DNA of 7,689 nucleotides, taken from NCBI GenBank assembly GCA_005884855.1, contig VAZS01000139.1, positions 1 through 7,689 of the forward strand, in the 5' to 3' direction. A model generated the notes under the pieces. The model was not told the origin of the DNA. It saw nothing but the letters and a program-made list of their open reading frames with translations, and did no database searches. Positions 1 through 6,315 of the stretch are shown here, piece by piece. Numbering within the stretch: the stretch's first letter is position 1; the number at the start of each line of letters is the position of its first letter. Source of the stretch: Alphaproteobacteria bacterium (GTDB taxonomy: Bacteria; Pseudomonadota; Alphaproteobacteria; Rhizobiales; Xanthobacteraceae). A program made the translations under genes and the position numbers.

Positions 1-49
1 ATTTCGCGTCAACGAGCTTGGATTTCTCAGGATGGTCCGCGCGGGGAGG

Positions 50-1261
50 TCAGGCGGGCAGCCGCAGTATCTCGCAAACCGACCCGGCCGGCGCTTGGGG
101 AGCAAACGGTGCCCGGATCACAAGTGCCCGTGCCGCAGCCAGATTTCCCAGCAGCGAGCTGTCCTGCCGGTCGACCGGGGAGGCGATTAGCTGCCCGTCG
201 CTTCGTGTCTCCAGCCGAGCGCGCAGATAATCTTCGCGCAGATCGTTTGGACCGACATCGCGTCCGAGGACCGCCCTCTCACGGGCGTGGTGGACCATGT
301 TCTGGCCCAACAGAGCGCGAATCAACGGCACCAGGAACAGGAAACCGCAGACATAGGACGAGACTGGATTGCCGGGCAGGCCGATCACCCGGACAGCTCC
401 GAGCCGACCATGCATCATCGGCTTGCCCGGTCGCATGGCGATCTTCCAGAACGCCATCTTGACGCCCTCGGCGTCCAGCGCCTGCTTGACGAGATCGTGT
501 TCGCCGACCGAGGCGCCGCCGGTGGTAATCAGAATATGGGCGCCGCTGTCGCTCGCGCGGCGAATACCCTCTGTGGTGGCCTCGAGCGTGTCGCCGGCGA
601 TGCCGAGATCGATGGTGTCGGCGCCTTCCTGACGGGCCAGTGCGCGGAGCGCATAGCCGTTCGAATACACGATCTGACCGGGGCCGGGGATCGAGCCCGG
701 CATCACCAGTTCGTCGCCGGTGGCGAGTAGCGCGACCCTCGGCCGGCGGCGCACGGGAAGCTCGGGATAGTTCATGCCAGCGGCAAGCGACAGGTCGCGG
801 TCCGTTAGCCGGCTTCCTCCGCTCAACAGCACGTCGCCATTTCGAAAGTCGATGCCCGCCAGTCGGATATGCCGACCCGGGATCGCGGCTTCGGTGACGG
901 TCACGACGCCACCCTCGCTGATGGTATCTTCCTGGATGACCACGGCGTCGGCGCCTTCCGGCATCACCCCACCGGTAAAGATCCTGACAGCCTCACCAGG
1001 GTGAACCGCTTTGTCGAATGGGCGGCCTGCCGCGATCTCCCCCGTGACCTTGAGCTGTGCGCCAGCCCGGGAGGCATCTGCGGCGCGCACTGCATAGCCG
1101 TCCATCGCCGACATCGCCTGCGGCGGTTGGGTGCGCAAGGCCTCGACGTCGCGCGCGAGCACCCGATGATGGGCCGCGTCCAACGCGACCATTTCCTCGG
1201 GCAGTGGCTCGGCGCCCGCGAGGACCGCGGCGAGAGCGTCGGCAACTGGCATCAATGCCAC
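50..1261 (-). CDS. moeA: Molybdopterin molybdenumtransferase MoeA
   Basis: This cytoplasmic enzyme inserts molybdate into adenylylated molybdopterin, the last common step of molybdenum cofactor synthesis. The 403-residue protein is close to the usual MoeA length of about 400. Visible family motifs, in order, are SAMDGYAV (51-58, with the conserved Asp54), GGVMPEGADAVV (97-108), ATGDEL (180-185), TTGGASVGEHD (246-256, Asp256 matching the catalytic Asp of E. coli MoeA), RPGKP (277-281) and GLPGNPVSS (294-302). A C-terminal MoeA domain IV-like stretch follows at about 325-402. The start is GTG at 1261, because a TAGGAG Shine-Dalgarno lies 6 nt upstream; the in-frame ATG at 1252 would be too far from it. 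The YihX-like HAD gene ends 9 nt upstream on the same strand, so moeA is probably its operon partner. It lies 5.2 kb from moaC, although the two often adjoin in related bacteria. The family call is secure. Confidence 0.97.
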   Translation of the reverse strand: MALMPVADALAAVLAGAEPLPEEMVALDAAHHRVLARDVEALRTQPPQAMSAMDGYAVRAADASRAGAQLKVTGEIAAGRPFDKAVHPGEAVRIFTGGVMPEGADAVVIQEDTISEGGVVTVTEAAIPGRHIRLAGIDFRNGDVLLSGGSRLTDRDLSLAAGMNYPELPVRRRPRVALLATGDELVMPGSIPGPGQIVYSNGYALRALARQEGADTIDLGIAGDTLEATTEGIRRASDSGAHILITTGGASVGEHDLVKQALDAEGVKMAFWKIAMRPGKPMMHGRLGAVRVIGLPGNPVSSYVCGFLFLVPLIRALLGQNMVHHARERAVLGRDVGPNDLREDYLRARLETRSDGQLIASPVDRQDSSLLGNLAAARALVIRAPFAPQAPAGSVCEILRLPA

Positions 1262-1267
1262 GGCGAA

Positions 1268-1273
1268 CTCCTA
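1268..1273 (-). promoter_or_regulatory. moeA ribosome-binding site overlapping the upstream stop codon
   Basis: On the minus strand the sequence reads TAGGAG followed by 6 nt and the GTG start of moeA. The first three bases (TAG, 1271-1273) are the stop codon of the preceding HAD phosphatase gene. A ribosome finishing that gene therefore stops on the moeA Shine-Dalgarno, which predicts translational coupling. This site decides the GTG start at 1261. Confidence 0.75.
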
Positions 1274-1903
1274 AATGCCGAGCGCGGCAAGCGCCTCGGC
1301 CACATCATCGGGCGACCTCACGCGAACGGCTATCAAGCCGCGGGCGCGGGCGCCTTCGATATTCTCGGCGAGATCATCGAAAAACACGATGCGTTCCGCA
1401 GGCACCCCGATCGCCTTCACCACATGATCATAGGCTTCGCCGTCCGGTTTCCGAAGCCCGATCGAAGAGGATAGAAACACTTCACGGAAATGCTCGAGTA
1501 CGCCGGAATAGGCCAAGGAGAAATGCTCGACATGCGCTCCGTTGGTGTTTGAAAACGCATAGAGCGGCAGGTGTCGTGCGGCTCGCTGGAGCAGCGGGGC
1601 GATACCCGGCATTTCTCCGGCGAAGATCGCATTCCAGCCCTCCAGGAATTGCGCGTCGGAGATGCCGATCTCGAGCAAGCCGCGCAGTGCGGCGAAGAAT
1701 TCGGCTTCGCTGATCTCTCCCCTTTCGTGCCGCTGATAGGTTTCATCGCGCGAGGTAAATCGCCCTGCCAGATGTGCCGGGTCGCAGTCGGCGTGGTCGG
1801 CCCAGCACGCAAGCGTCTTTTTGAAATCGATATCGAGCACCACGCGGCCGAGATCGAACAATAGCGCATCGGCGGCACCGGGGGAGAGCACGGGGCTGTT
1901 CAT
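1271..1903 (-). CDS. HAD-superfamily subfamily IA hydrolase, YihX-like sugar-phosphate phosphatase
   Basis: This is a probable soluble phosphatase of 210 residues. It resembles E. coli YihX, an alpha-glucose-1-phosphate phosphatase, in several recognisable stretches: FDLGRVVLDIDF (16-27), HERGEIS (59-65), FSNTN (117-121), GLRKPDGEAYDHV (149-161) and VFFDDLAENIEGA (173-185). HAD motif I has nucleophile Asp17. The usual second Asp (DxD) is Gly19, as I recall for YihX (DLGNV). Motif II is Ser118, motif III Lys152 and motif IV Asp176-Asp177. A small cap domain lies between motifs I and II. I chose the ATG at 1903. An in-frame ATG at 1960 would add 19 residues, but those codons run through a 21-nt palindrome and precede any recognisable family similarity. 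Neither start has a good Shine-Dalgarno. The gene lies 93 nt after the alpha-hydroxy-acid dehydrogenase gene and directly before moeA. The natural substrate cannot be read from sequence. Confidence 0.88.
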   Translation of the reverse strand: MNSPVLSPGAADALLFDLGRVVLDIDFKKTLACWADHADCDPAHLAGRFTSRDETYQRHERGEISEAEFFAALRGLLEIGISDAQFLEGWNAIFAGEMPGIAPLLQRAARHLPLYAFSNTNGAHVEHFSLAYSGVLEHFREVFLSSSIGLRKPDGEAYDHVVKAIGVPAERIVFFDDLAENIEGARARGLIAVRVRSPDDVAEALAALGI

Positions 1904-1933
1904 CGCGGCGGTGTACGAAAATCGGCAGAGGCG

Positions 1934-1954
1934 CGCAACGGCGTAACCGTTGCG
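1934..1954. repeat. Perfect 8-bp inverted repeat with 5-nt loop in the intergenic gap
   Basis: Plus-strand CGCAACGG, then CGTAA, then CCGTTGCG. It lies in the 93-nt gap between the end of the alpha-hydroxy-acid dehydrogenase gene (1997) and the chosen HAD start (1903). The RNA could form a stable hairpin, but no U-tract follows directly on either strand, so it is not a classic intrinsic terminator. It may be a protein-binding operator, an attenuating hairpin or an mRNA-stabilising stem. Confidence 0.6.
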
Positions 1955-1996
1955 AAACAATTTGCACGAATGCTCAACGCGAAAAGCCCGCTTGTC

Positions 1997-3127
1997 TCAA
2001 TACCGATAGGGCTCGATGTCCAGCAGCGGGAACGCACTGTAGACACCGGGCAGGGTCGTCGCCGTCGCCGGGTGCAGATAGGAGCTGTCGAGCTTGGCGA
2101 AACTGGTAGCGCCGAGCAGGCCAAGGCACCGGATCACTTCATCCTCCAGCAACTCCAGCATGCGCAACACCCCGGCCTCCCCTGCCGCGGCGAGCGCCCA
2201 GCATTGCAGGCGTCCGATGCCGACGAGATCCGCGCCCATGGCGATCGCCTTGACGATATCGCTGCCCCGGCAGAATGAGCCGTCGACCATGATCTTGGCG
2301 CGGCCGGCAACCGCGGCGACGATTTCCGGCAGCACGTGGAGGGCGCCACGGCCGTGGTCGAGTTGGCGTCCACCGTGGTTCGATACATAGATCCAGTCGA
2401 CGCCGTGATCGACGGCGATCACCGCGTCTTCCGCGGTGGCAATGCCCTTGATGACGAGCGGTATTTTGAACTTGTCCTTGATCAACTTCACGGTGCGCCA
2501 CTCCAGTCCCTTCTGAAAGTCGCCGCCAGTGGCGCGGACGCGGCTGGCGCGGACATAACGCTTTGCAATATCACGCTCGCGCCGGCTGTAATGCGCCGTA
2601 TCAACTGTCAGGCAGAATGCGGCGTAACCGCTCGCCATTGCGCGGTTCACGCAATCCTCGACAAAGGCGTCACCGCCGCGAACGTAAAGCTGATACAGAC
2701 GCAAGGTGTCAGGCGCGGCCTCCGCGGTTTTCTCAAGGCCCGGCTCGGATACCGAGCTCAGCATATGAGCCGCGCCGAAGCTGCCGGTTGCGCGCGCGAC
2801 GCTTGCCGCGGCGCCGGGATCGAACAGTTCGAGCGCACCGACCGGCGCAAGCACCACAGGCAAACGCAATTTCCGGCCGAACAGCTCGACCGAGGCGTCG
2901 ACTTTGGCAACGTTGCGCAGCACCCGAGGCCGGAACGCAATCTCGTCCAGCGACATGCGGTTGCGACGCATCGTGGTCTCGGTCTCCGCGGCGCCGACGA
3001 TGTAGTCCCAGGTGTTCTGGTTGAGATTCGCGCGCGCCTTGCGGATTAACTCGTGCAGGTTCTGGAACTCTTCGCCGCCAGCGCCGAGTTCCACAGCGGC
3101 TGGTGGAATGCGGGTCGCCTCGTTCAT
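1997..3127 (-). CDS. FMN-dependent alpha-hydroxy-acid dehydrogenase/oxidase (lactate dehydrogenase/glycolate oxidase family)
   Basis: This 376-residue TIM-barrel flavoenzyme oxidises an L-2-hydroxy acid to a 2-oxo acid. Length and motifs fit the family of L-lactate dehydrogenase (LldD), glycolate oxidase and mandelate dehydrogenase. Residues matching the spinach glycolate oxidase active site are Tyr42 (WDY), Gln146 and Tyr148 (QLY), Thr174 (LTVDT), Arg183 (SRRE), Lys227 (VIKG), His251 and Arg254 (SNHGGRQLD). The FMN-phosphate loop is atypical: the usual DGGxRRGTD reads DGSFCRGSD (282-290), with Cys286 where Arg289 of glycolate oxidase would be; Arg306 (GIGR) is kept. No signal peptide or membrane segment is evident. 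The start at 3127 is well supported by AGGAGG 5 nt upstream. The gene diverges from a flavin oxidoreductase gene and may be co-transcribed with the HAD gene and moeA downstream. Whether lactate, glycolate, mandelate or another acid is the substrate, and whether oxygen or quinone is the acceptor, is not visible. Confidence 0.93.
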   Translation of the reverse strand: MNEATRIPPAAVELGAGGEEFQNLHELIRKARANLNQNTWDYIVGAAETETTMRRNRMSLDEIAFRPRVLRNVAKVDASVELFGRKLRLPVVLAPVGALELFDPGAAASVARATGSFGAAHMLSSVSEPGLEKTAEAAPDTLRLYQLYVRGGDAFVEDCVNRAMASGYAAFCLTVDTAHYSRRERDIAKRYVRASRVRATGGDFQKGLEWRTVKLIKDKFKIPLVIKGIATAEDAVIAVDHGVDWIYVSNHGGRQLDHGRGALHVLPEIVAAVAGRAKIMVDGSFCRGSDIVKAIAMGADLVGIGRLQCWALAAAGEAGVLRMLELLEDEVIRCLGLLGATSFAKLDSSYLHPATATTLPGVYSAFPLLDIEPYRY

Positions 3128-3317
3128 CGCGTCCTCCTCCCTCGGATGCTTGACTGCTTCTCGTTGGCCCTTCGGGTATCGTGTCCCGCGCCTTCCGACA
3201 AGGGATGCGGTGGTCGCGGCGCTGGTTGGCTGCCATCCGCGATTGCGGCTTTGCCGTCGCAGTGGAGCGCGTATATCTTTGCTCTATCGAATGCCGCCGG
3301 GTGCGAGGAAACAGGCC
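3128..3317. promoter_or_regulatory. Divergent promoter region between two FMN-enzyme genes
   Basis: These 190 nt separate two divergently read genes, so both promoters should lie here. On the plus strand the best candidate is TTGCCG (3251-3256), a 17-nt spacer, then TATCTT (3274-3279), about 40 nt before the ATG at 3318. It overlaps a bulged dyad, GCGA-TTG-CGGC-TTT-GCCG-TCGC (3239-3260), a possible operator. I found no convincing minus-strand promoter. The plus-strand gene has GAGGA at 3305-3309, 8 nt before its ATG. No regulator gene is in the window. The promoter boxes are guesses by eye; the divergent arrangement itself is certain. Confidence 0.45.
3133..3138 (-). promoter_or_regulatory. 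Strong Shine-Dalgarno of the alpha-hydroxy-acid dehydrogenase gene
   Basis: Minus-strand AGGAGG lies 5 nt before the ATG at 3127, inside a purine run (GAGGGAGGAGGA). It fixes the start and suggests efficient translation, in contrast to the weak sites of the HAD and moaC genes nearby. Confidence 0.8.
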
Positions 3318-4490
3318 ATGTCCGAGATGTTACTGTTCTCACCGCTTGCGATCCGAGGGCTCGAGCTGCGCAACCGTATAGTGGTGCCGCCGATGCACCA
3401 GTATTCGGCGGTCAAGGGATTCCCTACCGACTGGCATGTGATGAACGCCGGCAAGTTCGCGGCCGGTGGCGCGGGCCTGGTTGTCGTTGAGTCTACAAAA
3501 GTCGAGCGGCGCGGCTGCGGCACCTTGGGCGACCTCGGCATATGGGATGATGTTTTCGTCGAGCCGCTGAAGCGACTGGTCAAGTTTATCAAGCAGCAGA
3601 GCTCGTTGGCGGGCATTCAGCTCGGTCATTCCGGCCGCAAGGCGCGCGCCAGGCGTCCATGGGAAGGTGACGGCCCTTTGCAGCGAACGGCCGAGATCGA
3701 GGACTGGGACGCGTGGGCGCCGGTGGCGCCGAGCGCGCTGGCCCACAGCGAAAAGTGGCCGGTCCCGAAGGCGCTGGATCGTCAGGAGGTGAAAGACGTC
3801 GTACAGGCCTGGGGCAGCGCGGCGCGGCGGGCCCACGAAGCCGGGTTCGACGTGCTGGAGCTTCACGGAGCGCACGGCTATCTCGTGCACCAGTTCCTCT
3901 CGGAACGATCCAACCAGCGCACCGACGAATATGGCGGTTCCGAATTGAACCGGATGCGATTCATCACCGAGATCACCGAGGCAGTGCGCACGCATTGGCC
4001 CGATGACAAGCCGCTGTTCGTGCGCCTATCGGTGGAGGATAATGCTGGATGGGGACCGGGACAGAGCGCGCGGCTTGCGAAGATTCTAAAACCCAAGGGC
4101 GTCGATGTCATCGATTGCTCATCAGGCGGCATCACCGACCAGGCGCCGATTCTCGGGAAGGAAATCAGATACAGCTATCAGGTCCCGTTAGCGGAATATG
4201 TGCGCCGTAACGCCGACATCATGACCATGGCAGTCGGCTTGATCATTCACGGCGATCAGGCCGAGCAGATCCTGCGCGAGGGGCATGCGGACCTGATCGC
4301 GGTGGGACGAGAAATTCTCAACAATCCAAACTGGCCGATGGATGCAGCGCTGAAACTCGGCATCGAAGGTCCGTTCCGGAACGTGCCCCCGCAATTCGGA
4401 TATTGGCTGGGGACCCGCGCCAAGCGTGGTTTCGGCACCCAACCGTCCACGTGGCAAAGCGGCCTCAAAGATACCGGAAAGGTGTCGTGA
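3318..4490 (+). CDS. NADH:flavin oxidoreductase, Old Yellow Enzyme family (YqjM/XenA-like)
   Basis: This is a 390-residue FMN-dependent ene-reductase-type TIM barrel, expected to be cytoplasmic and to reduce activated C=C bonds with NAD(P)H. Family signatures are LRNRIVVPPMHQYSA (17-31), IQLGHSGRKA (100-109), ELHGAHGYLVHQFLS (181-195, with the substrate-binding His183/His186 pair and Tyr188), SNQRTDEYGG (198-207) and the FMN-phosphate segment VGREILNNPNW (329-339). In YqjM-type enzymes the residue after the SPM-like motif is a flavin-tuning Cys (Cys26 in YqjM); here it is His27. The protein is about 50 residues longer than YqjM, mostly at the C-terminus. The frame is open upstream to an ATG at 3012, but that would overlap the divergent gene. 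The ATG at 3318 starts exactly at the family N-terminus and has GAGGA 8 nt upstream. The protease gene follows 82 nt downstream on the same strand. Substrate unknown. Confidence 0.93.
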   Translation: MSEMLLFSPLAIRGLELRNRIVVPPMHQYSAVKGFPTDWHVMNAGKFAAGGAGLVVVESTKVERRGCGTLGDLGIWDDVFVEPLKRLVKFIKQQSSLAGIQLGHSGRKARARRPWEGDGPLQRTAEIEDWDAWAPVAPSALAHSEKWPVPKALDRQEVKDVVQAWGSAARRAHEAGFDVLELHGAHGYLVHQFLSERSNQRTDEYGGSELNRMRFITEITEAVRTHWPDDKPLFVRLSVEDNAGWGPGQSARLAKILKPKGVDVIDCSSGGITDQAPILGKEIRYSYQVPLAEYVRRNADIMTMAVGLIIHGDQAEQILREGHADLIAVGREILNNPNWPMDAALKLGIEGPFRNVPPQFGYWLGTRAKRGFGTQPSTWQSGLKDTGKVS

Positions 4491-4501
4491 AACTAAGCGC
4501 C

Positions 4502-4542
4502 GGCTTTGAGCTGCGGCGAAAAGCCAGAGCACCGGCCGCAGC
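4502..4542 (+). other. Two interleaved inverted repeats between the flavin oxidoreductase and protease genes
   Basis: In the 82-nt gap, GGCTTT (4502-4507) can pair with AAAGCC (4520-4525), and GCTGCGGC (4510-4517) can pair with GCCGCAGC (4535-4542). The arms interleave, so the RNA could form either stem or a pseudoknot-like fold. No U-tract follows, so I do not call it an intrinsic terminator. It ends 30 nt before the protease ATG and could affect read-through or translation. By-eye pairing only. Confidence 0.35.
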
Positions 4543-4572
4543 GCCGAGAACGTAAAGCGAGAAGGTTCGCCA

Positions 4573-5769
4573 ATGCGCAAGACTGTCGTTTCCTGTTTGC
4601 TCGCTGCGGCGGCAGGGGCAGGTCTGGCCTTGCTCGTCACCGCACCGCCCGGTGCGCTTTCGGTCCCCATCGCCAAAGCTGATGTCGGTCCGGACGCCTA
4701 TTCACAACTGGGGTTGTTCGGCCAGGTGTTCGAGCGGGTAAGAGCCAACTACGCCGAAAAACCCGATGACGCCAAGCTGATCGAAAACGCGATCAACGGC
4801 ATGGTCAGCTCGCTGGACCCTCATTCGCACTACATGAATGAGCAGGCCTGGAAGGACATGCAGGAGACGACCCAGGGTGAGTTCGGTGGGCTCGGCATCG
4901 AGGTGATGATGGAGAATGGCCTCGTCAAAGTCGTCGCGCCGATGGACGACACGCCCGCGGCAAAGGCCGGCATCATGTCCGGGGACCTGATTACGCAAAT
5001 TGACGGCGTCGCTGTTCAGGGACTTACCCTGGAGCAGGCCGTGAGCAAGATGAAGGGGCCGATCGACACCAAGACCCGGCTCAAGATCGCGCGCAAGGGC
5101 GTCGACCAGCTTATCGAGGTTACAATCGTGCGCGAGATCATTCGCGTACGCCCGGTCACCTATCACACCGACGGCGCGGACATCGGTTACATCCGGATCA
5201 CGTCTTTCAACGAGCAAACAACCGATGCCTTGAGAAAAGCCATCGGCGACATCTCGAAGCAGATCCCACCGGACAAGCTAGTGGGATACGTCGTCGATCT
5301 TCGCAACAACCCGGGCGGGTTGCTCGACCAGGCGGTCTCGGTCTCAAGCACCTTTATGGCGCGCGGCGAAGTCGTCTCAACGCGCGGCCGCACGCCTGAG
5401 GAAACCCGGCGTTTCGCCGCTCGGGGAGGCGATCGCACCGGGGGCAAACCGGTTGTGGTGTTGATCAACGGCGGATCGGCATCGGCATCGGAGATCGTGG
5501 CCGGCGCGTTGCACGACCACCAGCGCGCGACCCTGATCGGCACCCGCTCGTTCGGCAAGGGCTCGGTCCAGACGATCATTCCCCTCGGCAGTGGCAACGG
5601 CTCCCTGGCGTTGACGACCGCCCGTTATTTTACGCCATCCGGCCACTCCATCCAGGCGCTGGGCATCAACCCCGACATCGAAGTGTTGCAGGATGTGCCC
5701 GACGAGTTGAAGGGCCGCCCCGAATTGAAGGGAGAGGCCTCAAGACCGAAGACCGCTGTTCCGAACTAA
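4573..5769 (+). CDS. S41-family C-terminal processing protease (CtpA-like)
   Basis: This exported serine protease of 398 residues belongs to a family that trims the C-termini of periplasmic or envelope proteins. The N-terminus (1-37) has a basic start, a hydrophobic core rich in Ala and Leu, and an Ala-Lys-Ala end, consistent with a Sec signal peptide; it has no lipobox. A Ctp N-terminal helical segment (about 43-100) is followed by a PDZ domain (about 103-187, with GGLGIEV) and the S41 catalytic core. The catalytic Ser304 (GGSASASEIVAGAL), Lys329 (SFGKG) and Gln333 keep the 25-residue Ser-Lys spacing of E. coli Prc. The start has GAGAAGG 7 nt upstream. The protein stops soon after VLQDVPDELKGRPELKGEAS. 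The main alphaproteobacterial CtpA, as I recall it, continues for roughly 45 residues more and sits beside rlmH/envC-type genes. This is therefore probably a shorter paralogue. Confidence 0.93.
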   Translation: MRKTVVSCLLAAAAGAGLALLVTAPPGALSVPIAKADVGPDAYSQLGLFGQVFERVRANYAEKPDDAKLIENAINGMVSSLDPHSHYMNEQAWKDMQETTQGEFGGLGIEVMMENGLVKVVAPMDDTPAAKAGIMSGDLITQIDGVAVQGLTLEQAVSKMKGPIDTKTRLKIARKGVDQLIEVTIVREIIRVRPVTYHTDGADIGYIRITSFNEQTTDALRKAIGDISKQIPPDKLVGYVVDLRNNPGGLLDQAVSVSSTFMARGEVVSTRGRTPEETRRFAARGGDRTGGKPVVVLINGGSASASEIVAGALHDHQRATLIGTRSFGKGSVQTIIPLGSGNGSLALTTARYFTPSGHSIQALGINPDIEVLQDVPDELKGRPELKGEASRPKTAVPN

Positions 5770-5823
5770 GCTGCAATCCGAGCCCGGCGAAACGCAGTGC
5801 GTCGTTGTTGTCGGCGTCAGTGG

Positions 5824-6315
5824 TCAGCCTCGGTGGCCAGTCAATACCGCATAGATATTTTGCACCACGCGGACCAACCTGGTGCAGCGCATATCCTTGT
5901 CCGTCTTGCCCTCAAGATATTCAGCAACAGCCGAAGCCATCTCGTCGGTGAGGCCGGTTCGTGGAGAGGGCTGGAACAGCGGCAGGTCGTCGAGCTGGTC
6001 GTCCTCGTCATCGAGCACGACATAGCGGTCCACCTCAGGATGGACCCGCAGCCATTCCAGGATTTCCTTGGAGCGCGGCTGTTCGGGGAGGTCCGGCGTT
6101 ATGTCAATGAACGGTACCTCGTAATACTTCGCGGCAAATATCCCGACCGGATCATAGCGCCACGTCGATGTAAGCACGACAGAGGCACCGGTTTTGCGCA
6201 ACAGCTCCTGAAATCGAGCGAGCAGCGACTTGTCGACAATGTAAGGAAAACGACGCGGGTTCGGCGTCTTTCGACAATTAAGAACTCCATCAATATCCAG
6301 GAAAATGATCTTCAT
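5824..6315 (-). CDS. HAD-domain protein of the 'Swiss Army Knife RNA repair' type
   Basis: This small standalone HAD-fold protein has 163 residues. Motif I is IFLDIDGVLN (4-13) with Asp7 and Asp9. Motif II is VVLTSTWR (46-53), typical of the HAD_SAK group. A Lys83-containing SKEILEWL follows, and motif IV is YVVLDDEDD (98-106). These stretches and the length fit the HAD domain found alone or in multidomain RNA-repair ('Swiss Army Knife') proteins; a phosphatase role on nucleic acid or nucleotide ends is family inference only. No RNA ligase or kinase partner is in the window. The ATG at 6315 is the only plausible start, although its upstream A-rich AAAAGACTCC is a poor Shine-Dalgarno. By hand count GC is about 55%, below the neighbouring genes, and falls to about 47% in the last 60 bases counted near the start. 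It lies between moaC and a convergent protease gene, as an acquired gene might. Confidence 0.82.
   Translation of the reverse strand: MKIIFLDIDGVLNCRKTPNPRRFPYIVDKSLLARFQELLRKTGASVVLTSTWRYDPVGIFAAKYYEVPFIDITPDLPEQPRSKEILEWLRVHPEVDRYVVLDDEDDQLDDLPLFQPSPRTGLTDEMASAVAEYLEGKTDKDMRCTRLVRVVQNIYAVLTGHRG

Noticed and set aside
1..49. Start of a gene downstream of moeA (lexA is expected there in relatives).
   Set aside because: The 49 nt show no start codon with a Shine-Dalgarno and no recognisable coding sequence or SOS box.
869..1474. Plus-strand open frame (201 codons) opposite moeA and the HAD gene.
   Set aside because: It spans the junction of two well-supported minus-strand genes and has no recognisable domain.
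1904..1960. Upstream extension of the YihX-like HAD gene to an ATG at 1960.
   Set aside because: The added 19 residues have no family similarity, run through the 1934-1954 palindrome and have no good Shine-Dalgarno. It remains possible but less likely than the ATG at 1903.
2336..3049. Long plus-strand open frame (237 codons) opposite the alpha-hydroxy-acid dehydrogenase.
   Set aside because: It is antisense to a gene with clear catalytic motifs; GC-rich codon bias produces such open frames. The product resembles no family I know.
3012..3317. Upstream extension of the flavin oxidoreductase to an ATG at 3012.
   Set aside because: It would overlap the start of the divergent gene; the family N-terminus and a good Shine-Dalgarno are at 3318.
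4573..4680. The Ctp signal sequence as a lipoprotein signal (Cys8).
   Set aside because: Cys8 lies before the hydrophobic core with no lipobox context; a Sec signal ending near AKA fits better.
5476..5493. Short tandem repeat of TCGGCA in the protease gene.
   Set aside because: It encodes the conserved Ser-Ala-Ser-Ala-Ser around the catalytic serine, so coding constraint explains it.
5770..5823. Terminator between the convergent protease and HAD genes.
   Set aside because: I looked for a stem with a U-tract on either strand and found none convincing in these 54 nt.
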